Below, one piece after another: positions 56,816 through 64,000 of a DNA stretch of 64,000 bases; position 1 is the first letter of the stretch, and every line of letters starts with the position of its first letter. Position numbers and translations under genes: made by a program. The notes beneath the pieces are model-generated. The model had not been told where the DNA came from and searched no databases. It worked only from the letters and a program-made list of their open reading frames with translations. The stretch comes from Bradyrhizobium sp. WSM1417 (GTDB taxonomy: Bacteria; Pseudomonadota; Alphaproteobacteria; Rhizobiales; Xanthobacteraceae). The stretch is from the NCBI RefSeq assembly GCF_000515415.1, contig NZ_KI911783.1, forward strand, positions 2,470,392-2,534,391, in the 5' to 3' direction.

Positions 56816-57902
56816 GGCCGGCCTCGCGAAATCGCAGGCTGAAGCCGACGCAGGGATCGAAGGAGCCGACCAGCGCGCGAACCGCTTCCTGTCCCTGCCG
56901 GCCGGTCGCGAGCGTAGCGCCCTTGAGGCTCCTGACCAGCGGTCCGCGGGCGTGAAAATTCCACTCGGTCGGTGCCAGGAACTCGAAGTTGACGACGCGA
57001 TCCTCGTCGTCCAGTGCGACGGCGTGATGGAGGCGCCCGCGTGCGCATTCGACCGCGGCTGCTCCCTTGCCCGCGCCGAGCCGGTAGCTCGCGACGACGC
57101 CTTCATCGAGATCCGCATCGCCACGATCGAGCCAGGCGCTGAGCCGCGCGACCTCGGCGATCCGCGCCTTCAGACGCGCGGCGGAGCCCGCTTCCGCCGC
57201 CGAGACCGCTTCACGGCGTGCCCTGCGCGCCCAGACGCCGGTTTCCGGAATGCGGCCGCAGAGGTCCGGCGCATCGGAATAGGCCGCACCGTCCGCCAGC
57301 AAACGCGTGACGATGTCTAAATCGTCCGCCACCGTCAGGAAGGATGGATCGCCCTTCGGCTCTGACACCAGCTTGCCGTGGCATCCCGCGACGGAGGCGG
57401 CGAGCGGGCTGCTCGGCGCGGGCGTCTCGTCTTCTTCGCCGGCGATCCCGATCGCGCCGAGCGCGGCCTTGATCTGCACCACCGCGTCGCGACGCAAGGC
57501 CGGCGGGACGCTCTCGTCCGCGCCCCTAAGCAGCGCGCTTGCCTGCATTACGGCGCGCACCGCCGGAGCGTTTGTGCCGCCGAGCGCGAGCCGTCCGACG
57601 AACAGGCCGCGCAGCAGTTCGGTCAGCCGCTCGACGACGACTGCGGTGACGCGGCGCCGCACCGTTGCGGGAGCCGCCTCCCGCCCTTGCGCGGCTTCCA
57701 CCGCCGACTGGAACGCCACGTGATGGGCGATCGAGCACAGCGAGAACAAACGCGGCAGCACCGGAAGCAGCGAAGCCGCGGGCTTTCCCGCAAACAGCCG
57801 CGTCAGCGGCGGCCGGTTGCGCGGCTTGATCGCGACGTCGGCGATCGTGGCGCCGGACAACAGCACCGTAATATCGATCTCGTTGCGGAACGAGAGACTC
57901 AT
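56808..57902 (-). CDS. hupK: hydrogenase assembly protein HupK
   Basis: A 364-residue HupK/HoxV-type protein, a large-subunit-like scaffold used in assembly. It keeps a degenerate large-subunit C-terminus (SFDPCVGFSLRFREAG) without the second cysteine. The N-terminus has ITVLLSGATIADVAIKPRNR. It overlaps hupJ by four bases. Intact and normal in length. Confidence 0.9.
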   Translation of the reverse strand: MSLSFRNEIDITVLLSGATIADVAIKPRNRPPLTRLFAGKPAASLLPVLPRLFSLCSIAHHVAFQSAVEAAQGREAAPATVRRRVTAVVVERLTELLRGLFVGRLALGGTNAPAVRAVMQASALLRGADESVPPALRRDAVVQIKAALGAIGIAGEEDETPAPSSPLAASVAGCHGKLVSEPKGDPSFLTVADDLDIVTRLLADGAAYSDAPDLCGRIPETGVWARRARREAVSAAEAGSAARLKARIAEVARLSAWLDRGDADLDEGVVASYRLGAGKGAAAVECARGRLHHAVALDDEDRVVNFEFLAPTEWNFHARGPLVRSLKGATLATGRQGQEAVRALVGSFDPCVGFSLRFREAGHA

Positions 57903-58426
57903 CCAAGCCGCTCCGTCAAGGCACCCCGCAGGAAGTTACGCCGATCGATCGGGCTTGTCGCGGGCTCGCGGCGGCGAACCGTCTCCTCGCTGTCCGCCGG
58001 CAGCATCAGTTCGGCAAGCGCGGCTTCGGCCGTCGCTCGCGCGGCATCCATGTCGGCGACTTGGAACATCGGCGAGAACAGCGAGCAGCTCGCGATCCGG
58101 CCGATCCGGGCGACCTCGCTGAGGGTGAATTCGATATCGCCCGCGGGAAAACGCATTCGCACGGTCGCGCCCGAGGTGGCTGACGTCACCGCGCCCGCCG
58201 GCATCGCCACGTTCAAGAACCACGGCGTGACCATGATGCCGACGATCGTGCCGTTGAAGGGGCGGAAACCGACCGCCTCAACGCCGAGCGCATCGTTGTA
58301 GATGGGTAGATCGCGCATCGCGCGCTCGCCGATCTCCCGGTAGCTTGCGGCCAGAAGCTCGCCCCACGCCGCGGCGTCGGCGTCGCCGGCAGGACCTGAC
58401 GCACTCGCTGGCGCGCTGCCTGTCAT
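57899..58426 (-). CDS. hupJ: hydrogenase assembly chaperone HupJ (HybE family)
   Basis: A 175-residue protein with the HybE-family pattern: NDALGVEAVGFRPFNGTIVG then IMVTPWFLNVAMPAGA and VARIGRIASCSLFSPMFQVA. The C-terminus adds IDRRNFLRGALTERLG. It helps hydrogenase assembly, probably at the Tat-exported small-subunit step. Four-base overlaps with hupI and hupK. Confidence 0.9.
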   Translation of the reverse strand: MTGSAPASASGPAGDADAAAWGELLAASYREIGERAMRDLPIYNDALGVEAVGFRPFNGTIVGIMVTPWFLNVAMPAGAVTSATSGATVRMRFPAGDIEFTLSEVARIGRIASCSLFSPMFQVADMDAARATAEAALAELMLPADSEETVRRREPATSPIDRRNFLRGALTERLG

Positions 58427-58632
58427 GTTTCGATCGCCATGAACTTGGATTTTGGCGCGTCGCAATTCGGGCAGTGCCACTCCTCCGGCAGCGCCGCGAA
58501 CGGCGTGCCCGGCGCGATCTGCGCTACCTCATCGCCATCCGCCGGATCGTAGACGATCCAGCAGATGCCGCATTCCAGCCGCGTGACGTCGGCGACGTCC
58601 TGGCGCACGCCAAAATTCTCGAAGGCGCTCAT
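58423..58632 (-). CDS. hupI: rubredoxin HupI
   Basis: A 69-residue rubredoxin with [18 protein letters not shown] (first CxxC) and [16 protein letters not shown] (second CxxC). It binds one FeS4 centre; in hup operons it helps process or protect the small subunit in oxygen. ATG 58632 overlaps hupH by four bases. Confidence 0.93.
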   Translation of the reverse strand: MSAFENFGVRQDVADVTRLECGICWIVYDPADGDEVAQIAPGTPFAALPEEWHCPNCDAPKSKFMAIET

Positions 58633-59492
58633 TTGAAGTAGGCCTCGATGATTTCCCGCAGCCGCTCGGCGGAATCCTCGAAATCCTCGTCCGCTGCCAG
58701 CGCAACCGTCGGCACGCCGCCGACTTCGAGCGTATCGAGAATGATTGTGTCGATGGCGTTGAAGAACTGCACCGACCAGACATTGCGGATGCCGGTGGAG
58801 AGCACCCGGCAGGTGCCATAGCCGCGCGACACCAGCTGAATCGGTCCGTTCCGGATCGTGTCCTGCAGGAAGCTCATGTCGACCGGGCTCATCGGCAGCA
58901 GCGTGAAGTTGATGATCTGCGAGCGAATGCCGGGCCGCCAAGCCTGTGCCCGCTCGCGGATTTCGGCGAGCACCGGCAACACGTTCATGGCGCCCGCCGG
59001 CACCTGCCCGATTTCGAAATCGGCGGATGTCAGGTCGGCAGCCGCACGCTTGACGATCTCGGGAACCGCGCCGATCTCGAGATATTCGGAAGTGGCGTCG
59101 GTCTCGAGCCGCACACGCCAAATTCCCGCCAGCACCGATTCCTGGATCTGCGCCAGCGATCCGTCCGGCAGCGCGACGACGCCGGCGACCTCGCCTCGGC
59201 CGAGCACGTCGGCCACCAGCTTGCTCTCGAGATCGTTGAAATTAGCCAGCCGAAACAGTGTTGTCGGCGCGTTCGCCTTTTTGTCCGCGATGGCATCCGC
59301 GATCCTCGAGAGCAGCGCGACCGCGTTCGGGCAGCTCTTTGCAAGCTCCGCACTGTCGAGCGTTGCAAGCTTTGCGAGCGCGCCGGCCGCCGTCAGGCTG
59401 CCCTCCGCTGCATTGAGACTCTCTTCGCCGATCGGAAACACGTTGACTGGTTGCTCGGCGCCTTCGGGCGCATCCCAGAAGCTGGCCTTCAT
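58629..59492 (-). CDS. hupH: hydrogenase expression/formation protein HupH
   Basis: A 287-residue HyaF/HupH-family protein. Contains [40 protein letters not shown] and [20 protein letters not shown], and ends with a family-typical segment [14 protein letters not shown]. It contributes to small-subunit maturation. Four-base overlaps with hupG and hupI. Confidence 0.92.
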   Translation of the reverse strand: MKASFWDAPEGAEQPVNVFPIGEESLNAAEGSLTAAGALAKLATLDSAELAKSCPNAVALLSRIADAIADKKANAPTTLFRLANFNDLESKLVADVLGRGEVAGVVALPDGSLAQIQESVLAGIWRVRLETDATSEYLEIGAVPEIVKRAAADLTSADFEIGQVPAGAMNVLPVLAEIRERAQAWRPGIRSQIINFTLLPMSPVDMSFLQDTIRNGPIQLVSRGYGTCRVLSTGIRNVWSVQFFNAIDTIILDTLEVGGVPTVALAADEDFEDSAERLREIIEAYFK

Positions 59493-59935
59493 AGCCCGAC
59501 CTCTTGTGCGCGATGCTGGGGAACGATGGTGACGGCGACTGCGGCGCCTTGCCCGCGGGGCCGGTCGATCAGCTTGGTAATGCGGTCGGCATAGACCGAC
59601 CAGTCCTGGATCTTGGCGATCAACCCCAGCGTCTTGCCGTTGGCGACGAAGATCAGCGTCGGCTGCACCCGCACCTCGAAGCGTTCGCCGAGCGCACGCT
59701 CAGCGTCGCGTGCGATGATCGCACCGCGCAGCCGATTGCCGAACGCTGCGATAAGCTCGGGCAGCACCACGGCGACATCGATTGCCTCCGGAAACCGGTT
59801 GGGATCGCCCGCCGACAGCAGCACCGCGACCGCACCGGCCTCGTCCGCTCTGCCAAGAAAAAGATCGACCGTCGCAGCATCGACCTCGGGCAGACCACTC
59901 CGCGCCAGATCATGCTTTCCCACCTGGAATTCCAT
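59489..59935 (-). CDS. hupG: hydrogenase expression/formation protein HupG
   Basis: A 148-residue HyaE/HupG-family, thioredoxin-like chaperone without the active-site cysteines: [20 protein letters not shown] then [20 protein letters not shown]. It starts at ATG 59935 behind AGGAGAGGTTCG. Unlike the other hup-hyp genes it is not coupled to its predecessor: a 261-bp spacer precedes it. It may have its own promoter. Confidence 0.9.
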   Translation of the reverse strand: MEFQVGKHDLARSGLPEVDAATVDLFLGRADEAGAVAVLLSAGDPNRFPEAIDVAVVLPELIAAFGNRLRGAIIARDAERALGERFEVRVQPTLIFVANGKTLGLIAKIQDWSVYADRITKLIDRPRGQGAAVAVTIVPQHRAQEVGL

Positions 59936-60027
59936 CGAACCTCTCCTGACAAGCTTGTGGTTTTGCCGAACTAGAGGTCAGCAAGCCACGTGCCAGGATC
60001 GGTTATCACATGTCCGGATTTATCCCA

Positions 60028-60041
60028 TTGATCCAGATCAT
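60028..60041 (-). promoter_or_regulatory. FixK/FNR-like box upstream of hupG
   Basis: TTGAT-CCAG-ATCAT matches the FNR/FixK consensus TTGAT-N4-ATCAA with one mismatch. On the minus strand, a start about 41 bases past its centre falls near 59993 with GATAAC at 60007-60002 as a possible -10, leaving a 58-base leader before hupG. In B. japonicum FixK2 has been linked to symbiotic hup expression. Binding is inference. Confidence 0.5.
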
Positions 60042-60079
60042 GTATTTCTTGGCGGCGACTGTAAGCCAAGCTTCAATGG

Positions 60080-60100
60080 AAAGATACTTGCCGTATCTTT
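60080..60100. repeat. perfect inverted repeat in the hupF-hupG spacer
   Basis: AAAGATAC-TTGCC-GTATCTTT forms an eight-pair hairpin with a five-base loop, about 100 bases after the hupF stop. On the minus strand no T-tract follows. It could be a terminator-like or processing hairpin, or an operator. Confidence 0.4.
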
Positions 60101-60196
60101 GCAGGTAGAAATCGACCTTCCAGGCACACAGCGGCCGCCGAGGCCGGCCGGTCACTGATGTCGTCAACGCATCAAACGGGAGAAGCAGCGGCGATC

Positions 60197-60493
60197 CTAG
60201 TCGGACCGCAGGTGCTCGGGTAGTTGCGGCTCGCGGTCGATGAGGTCTGCGAAGAAGCGGTCGCAATCCTCGCCGTCGAGCGCCGCGCTGAGACCTTCGA
60301 TCGCATTCGCGATCAGGCGTGCCTCGTCCTGGTCCAGCAGCCGGATCGCGGTATCGATATAGACCAGCACCTTGGCGCCGACCGGAGGTTTCGAGAGCAG
60401 CAGCACAGAGACGCGGCGCTGCTCGCCGCGATACGCGCACAGCGCCGAGATCCCGTTGGTCTCGACAATCGTCATGGGCAGGCCGAGGCACAT
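60197..60493 (-). CDS. hupF: hydrogenase assembly chaperone HupF (HypC family)
   Basis: A 98-residue chaperone starting MCLGLPMTIVETNG; the Cys after Met is the key residue. ATG 60493 is chosen over the upstream TTG because GGAGATTTGCCC precedes it and Cys2 is needed. It carries VGAKVLVYIDTAIRLLDQDE. A longer C-terminus than HypC, as usual for HupF. It protects the large subunit in oxygen. The hupF-hupG junction after it is atypical. Confidence 0.92.
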   Translation of the reverse strand: MCLGLPMTIVETNGISALCAYRGEQRRVSVLLLSKPPVGAKVLVYIDTAIRLLDQDEARLIANAIEGLSAALDGEDCDRFFADLIDREPQLPEHLRSD

Positions 60494-60519
60494 GGGCAAA
60501 TCTCCGGCAGTGTGGCCGA

Positions 60520-61101
60520 TCAGGCCGGCCGCGTCTCGTAATGGAGATGATCAATGTCATTGGCGAGCAGCCGCTCGATATCTGGCAATGGCTCGGCGCG
60601 TTGGCTCACCGTGAGGCCCCATTCGGCCAGGATGGCGCAAGCGAGATTGATCGCCGGCGCGATCTGGTCGCGCACCGGCGGCGTCAGCGGCCCACCCCAG
60701 TCTTCGAGATCGAGCGGCTGGCAGCCGATCAGCACCAGATGTTTCGGGCAACGGCCGAGCAGGTCGGCCGCGCTGATGACTTCCTGGAAACCGGTCTGGT
60801 GCAGGCTCATCTTCTTGGCGCCGGTGAAACGCGGCACCTCGTCGTCACGCACAAGCTTCAATTGGCCGGGCTCGAGGCCATAGTCGATCGCGTCGAACAC
60901 GATCAGGCGGTCCGCCTCTTCCAGATAGTTGACGAGATAGAGTCCCTGCGTGCCGCCATCGAGGATGGTGACGTTGTCGGGCACGGCGTAGCGGCGGTGA
61001 AATTCCTCCACTGCGCGCACGCCAAACCCTTCGTCGGCCCACAGGATATTGCCGATGCCGAGCACCAGGATGCGATCGTCTTGCGAGAATGTCGGCTTCA
61101 C
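60520..61101 (-). CDS. hupD: hydrogenase maturation endopeptidase HupD
   Basis: A 193-residue protease that removes the C-terminal tail of HupL after nickel is in place. The three Ni-sensing residues are visible: E in GNILWADEGFGVRAVEEF, D in IVFDAIDYG and H in MSLHQTGFQEV. GTG 61101 is the start consistent with family length. It lies 14 bases after hupC. Confidence 0.92.
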   Translation of the reverse strand: MKPTFSQDDRILVLGIGNILWADEGFGVRAVEEFHRRYAVPDNVTILDGGTQGLYLVNYLEEADRLIVFDAIDYGLEPGQLKLVRDDEVPRFTGAKKMSLHQTGFQEVISAADLLGRCPKHLVLIGCQPLDLEDWGGPLTPPVRDQIAPAINLACAILAEWGLTVSQRAEPLPDIERLLANDIDHLHYETRPA

Positions 61102-61115
61102 TTGGCGTTCCCGTC

Positions 61116-61859
61116 TCAGTCGCGGAATTGCCGTTCGCCGGAGATCATCGAGGAGATGATGCTCTGGCGCGACATGATGTCTTCGCGGATCGCGGTGTAG
61201 ATGTGCACCATCACGAACACGACCAGCGCCCACATCCCGAGATGATGCCAGGTGTGAACGTCCTGGCTGTTCGGCCAGATCGCAAACACCCAGCCGAACA
61301 GCTTGTGCTGCCAGCTGTCGATGCCCTGACCTTCCGAATAGAGCGCAAACCCGGTGATGATCATGAAGGCCACGAACAGCGTGAATCCCGTGAACATCGC
61401 AATCTGCGCCAGAGGATTATGGCCGACATACATCTTGGGCTCGCGCTCCAGGAACGCGTACCAGCGGATTTCATGCAGCACTTCTTTCCAGAACTGCCTG
61501 CGATGCACCGGCAGATAGAAAATCTGCCGGGAGTGGTGGTTGCCGACGAAGGCCCAGAGGATGCGGGCGAGGAAGAACACCGCCAGCACCTGCCCCGCCG
61601 CGAAATGGGCAAACCGGATGTAGCCCATCACGAAGTTGTCGGACGCCTCGCCCGCGACCGTCGGCAACGGCGTTCCGATCAGATAGCCGGTCACCATAAG
61701 CACGATAATCGAGAACGCGTTCACCCAGTGACAGATCCGTACCGGCGCTTCGTAGACATAGACGCTGGGACGACCCACCGCACGTTCTCCGGAAGCATCG
61801 GCTGCGATCGCCGCGAGGTCGGGCCTGGCGTCCGAGGCGGGAGCAACTGCATCCATCAT
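61116..61859 (-). CDS. hupC: hydrogenase b-type cytochrome subunit HupC
   Basis: A 247-residue inner-membrane diheme cytochrome b that passes electrons from HupSL to quinone. Four membrane spans; haem-ligand histidines in RICHWVNAFSIIVLMV, RFAHFAAGQVLAVFF and HTWHHLGMWALVVFV. The N-terminal 30 residues are cytoplasmic and variable. Nine bases separate it from hupL. Confidence 0.95.
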   Translation of the reverse strand: MMDAVAPASDARPDLAAIAADASGERAVGRPSVYVYEAPVRICHWVNAFSIIVLMVTGYLIGTPLPTVAGEASDNFVMGYIRFAHFAAGQVLAVFFLARILWAFVGNHHSRQIFYLPVHRRQFWKEVLHEIRWYAFLEREPKMYVGHNPLAQIAMFTGFTLFVAFMIITGFALYSEGQGIDSWQHKLFGWVFAIWPNSQDVHTWHHLGMWALVVFVMVHIYTAIREDIMSRQSIISSMISGERQFRD

Positions 61860-61868
61860 GATCCTCTC

Positions 61869-63659
61869 CTACCTGACCTTGACCTTGGCGAGCTCCTGGC
61901 CGTCCGGGCTCATGACGTGCGTCGAACAGGCCAGGCACGGATCGAAGGAATGGATGGTGCGCAGGATCTCTAGCGGCTGCTCGGGATTGACCATCGGCGT
62001 GTTCATCAGCGACGCCTCGAAGGCGCCAATATTTCCCTTGGGGTCGCGCGGCGAGCCGTTCCAGGTCGTCGGCACCACGCACTGGTAGTTGTCGATCTTG
62101 GTGTCCTTGATCTTGACCCAGTGCGCGAGCGCGCCGCGCGGCGCCTCGGTGAAGCCGACTCCCTTGGCCTCCTTCGGCCAGCTCTCCGGCTTCCACTTGT
62201 CGACATTGGCGGTCGAGCTATCGCCGGCCTTGATGCTGGCGACGAGCTTGTCCTGGAAGTAGCGCATCTGGCGTCCGGCCCAGACGGATTCGAGCGCACG
62301 CGCCGCCGTGCGGCCGAGCGTCGAGAACAGCGCCGACATCGGCAGGTTCAGATCCCGAAGGAACTTGTCGACCGGATCCTTGAACTCCGCCTTGTTCTGC
62401 GCGTAGCCGACGACCCAGCGCGCCAGCGGGCCGACCTCCATGGCGTGACCGCGCCAGCGCGGCGCCTTGATCCAGGAGTACTTGCCGCTTTCGTCGAGCT
62501 GCTCAATCGCCGTCTTGGTGCCCTTCGCGTTGGGTCCCAGCACGTAATTCGGCTCGGTGACGCCGTCCCAGGGATGAAGTCCCTTGGTCTCGTCGGGATA
62601 TTTGTACCAGGAGTGCACCACGAACTCCTGGATCTCGTCGGGATTGGCGTGGTCGACCGGAAGCACCTCGGACAGGTTGCCGTTGATAATGGCGCCGCGC
62701 GGCAGCTTCAGGCTCTTGGCGGAATAGTCGTTGGCATGTTCTGGCACATCGCCATACGAGAGTACGCTCTGGCTCGAAAGGCCGCCGCCATAGAGCCAAT
62801 CCTTGTAGAATGAGCCGATCGCCGCCACGTCGGGGAGATAGACCATTTCGTTGAACTCGATCAGACGGTCGATGATCGAGGAGATCAGGTTCAGCCGTTC
62901 CATGTTGACGGCGCCGACAGCGCCGGTGCCGTCGACATTGATCGGACAGGGCACGCCGCCGACGAGCCAGTTAGGATGCGGGTTCTTGCCGCCGAAGATG
63001 GTGTGAATCTTGACGATCTCCTTCTGGAAATCGAGCGCCTCCAGATAATGCGCCACCGCCATCAGATTGGCTTCGGGCGGCAGCCTGTACGCCTTGCTGC
63101 CCCAATAGCCATTCTTGAACGGACCGAGCTGTCCGGACTCGACGAACTTCTTCAGCCGGGTCTGCAGATCCTTGAAGTAGCCGGGCGACGACAGCGGCCA
63201 GCTCGAGATCGACTGCGCTAGCGTCGAGGTCGCCCGCGGATCGGCCGAGAGCGCGGAGACCACGTCGACCCAGTCCAGCGCGTGAAGGTGATAAAAATGG
63301 ACGACGTGGTCGTGCACCTGCAGGGCAAGCTGCATCAGGTTGCGGATCGAATTGGCGTTCTGCGGGATGGTGATCCCGAGCGCGTTCTCGACCGCGCGCA
63401 CCGAGGTCAGCGCGTGCGTGCCGGTGCAGACGCCGCAGATCCGTTCGGTGAACGCCCAGGCGTCGCGCGGATCGCGGTTCTTCAGGATCACCTCGATGCC
63501 GCGCCACATCGTGCCAGTGGAGACCGCGTTGCGGATGACGTTGTCGGCGTCGACATTGACCTCGACCCGCATGTGACCTTCGATACGTGTCACGGGGTCC
63601 ACGACGATGCGCTTGCCGGAATTGTCGAGATTGAAGCCGTTGGGAGACTGGATACCCAT
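61869..63659 (-). CDS. hupL: NiFe uptake hydrogenase large subunit HupL
   Basis: A 596-residue catalytic subunit. Ni-Fe ligands are in [20 protein letters not shown] (L1) and the C-terminal [15 protein letters not shown] (L2). HupD cleavage after His of CSTH would remove [15 protein letters not shown], 15 residues. Other family segments: [14 protein letters not shown] and [16 protein letters not shown]. It oxidises H2 on the periplasmic face with HupS and HupC. No lesion. Confidence 0.97.
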   Translation of the reverse strand: MGIQSPNGFNLDNSGKRIVVDPVTRIEGHMRVEVNVDADNVIRNAVSTGTMWRGIEVILKNRDPRDAWAFTERICGVCTGTHALTSVRAVENALGITIPQNANSIRNLMQLALQVHDHVVHFYHLHALDWVDVVSALSADPRATSTLAQSISSWPLSSPGYFKDLQTRLKKFVESGQLGPFKNGYWGSKAYRLPPEANLMAVAHYLEALDFQKEIVKIHTIFGGKNPHPNWLVGGVPCPINVDGTGAVGAVNMERLNLISSIIDRLIEFNEMVYLPDVAAIGSFYKDWLYGGGLSSQSVLSYGDVPEHANDYSAKSLKLPRGAIINGNLSEVLPVDHANPDEIQEFVVHSWYKYPDETKGLHPWDGVTEPNYVLGPNAKGTKTAIEQLDESGKYSWIKAPRWRGHAMEVGPLARWVVGYAQNKAEFKDPVDKFLRDLNLPMSALFSTLGRTAARALESVWAGRQMRYFQDKLVASIKAGDSSTANVDKWKPESWPKEAKGVGFTEAPRGALAHWVKIKDTKIDNYQCVVPTTWNGSPRDPKGNIGAFEASLMNTPMVNPEQPLEILRTIHSFDPCLACSTHVMSPDGQELAKVKVR

Positions 63660-63688
63660 GATTGTCCTGCCCTGCTGTGTCTTTTCGA

Positions 63689-64000
63689 TCAGCTATTGTG
63701 GTCGGCGTCTTCGCGCTTGGTCGCGAGCCGCTTGACAGCGGTCACAGCCGCATGCACCGCCACCGCGGCGCCGACGGCGCCGGCCGCCACCATGCCGATC
63801 TGATCGGCGGTCTTCTCGATGCCGAACTGCTTAATGTTGGTGAGACGGTCGTAGAACGAGCCCTTGTCCCAGAAGCCGTCCTCCGAGCAGCCGATACAGC
63901 CGTGACCCGACTGGATCGGGAAGGACACGCCGCCGTTCCAGCGCACGGTCGAGCAGGCGTTGTAGGTGGTCGGCCCCTTGCAGCCCATCTTGTAGAGGCA
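63689..64000 (-). CDS. hupS: NiFe uptake hydrogenase small subunit HupS, C-terminal part
   Basis: Open to the window edge. Reads [20 protein letters not shown] then [20 protein letters not shown]: cysteine ligands of the medial and distal Fe-S clusters. Near the C-terminus is the membrane anchor [19 protein letters not shown], and it ends KREDADHNS. The Tat signal and the proximal-cluster ligands lie outside. The hup promoter must also lie beyond base 64000. Confidence 0.95.
   Translation of the reverse strand, partial: CLYKMGCKGPTTYNACSTVRWNGGVSFPIQSGHGCIGCSEDGFWDKGSFYDRLTNIKQFGIEKTADQIGMVAAGAVGAAVAVHAAVTAVKRLATKREDADHNS

Noticed and set aside
60006..60560. 184-codon minus-strand frame over the hupF-hupG spacer
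   Set aside because: Its first half is hupF in the wrong frame and only the last ~50 codons lie in the spacer. I prefer a regulatory reading of the spacer, though a short peptide there cannot be excluded.
1..64000. CRISPR arrays, rRNA, intact tRNA genes
   Set aside because: No regularly spaced repeats or rRNA sequences were seen; the only tRNA-like sequences are 3' fragments at 34314-34420.

Overview
The window looks like a symbiosis-island type accessory region of a Bradyrhizobium-like alphaproteobacterium. The evidence is a complete uptake-hydrogenase cluster in the bradyrhizobial order (hupSLCDFGHIJK-hypABFCDE-hoxX'), a bioF-bioD-bioA operon, several insertion sequences (IS66, IS3, IS630, IS21 remnant), small proteins of a kind common in bradyrhizobia, and a high load of decaying genes. 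The species assignment is inference; no rRNA is present.

Layout. 1-3391: 3' part of bioF, a decayed duplication of the bioF/bioD junction, then bioD and bioA. 3.4-8.5 kb: two small genes and a minus-strand hemN relic split by a 2.5-kb IS66 element with a near-perfect 8-bp target duplication. 9.0-17.6 kb: a plus-strand sugar or polyol cluster (binding protein, two permeases, PfkB kinase, SDR dehydrogenase, HAD phosphatase, ABC ATPase), ending in a regulator made of a TIM barrel, an AAA+-like domain and a Fis helix-turn-helix. The second permease, the phosphatase and the ATPase are broken. 17.6-27.7 kb: a second, divergent TIM-barrel gene; a PurF-like gene behind a sigma-54 promoter, followed by a HAD gene and a dehydrogenase relic; then a split Tm-1-like pair (UPF0261 protein plus TIM barrel) and an FAD enzyme. 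28-31.5 kb: debris, including a 406-bp tandem duplication carrying LuxR-type helix-turn-helix fragments.

31.5-34.4 kb: an M16 peptidase pair that has lost its export signals, followed by 3' pieces of two tRNAs, one clearly tRNA-Gln(UUG). 34.7-39.2 kb: a decayed phage or element segment (small zinc-ribbon genes with nonsense codons, frameshifted recT) split by an intact IS3 element. 39.5-50.7 kb: small hypothetical genes, relics (SnoaL-like, DUF2235), a coiled-coil protein, a helix-turn-helix protein beside an FtsZ paralogue, an IS630 transposase, a cold-shock protein, a DUF4142 protein and an IS21 remnant that truncates hoxX.

50.7-64 kb: the minus-strand hydrogenase operon. The genes from hupG to hypE overlap one another almost without a break, which suggests translational coupling. 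The one unusual junction is a 261-bp spacer between hupF and hupG that holds a FixK/FNR-like box and a hairpin. hoxX is cut short and the expected downstream regulator does not follow it.

The least understood part is the set of three TIM-barrel (PEP-hydrolase-like/Tm-1 C-terminal-like) proteins, one of them fused to a degenerate sigma-54-activator-like module, around a sugar transporter and a Tm-1-like ATP-binding protein. A 10-bp-periodic motif lies upstream of both the transporter and the Tm-1 genes. The PurF-like protein that lacks its glutaminase cysteine is the second most unusual item.
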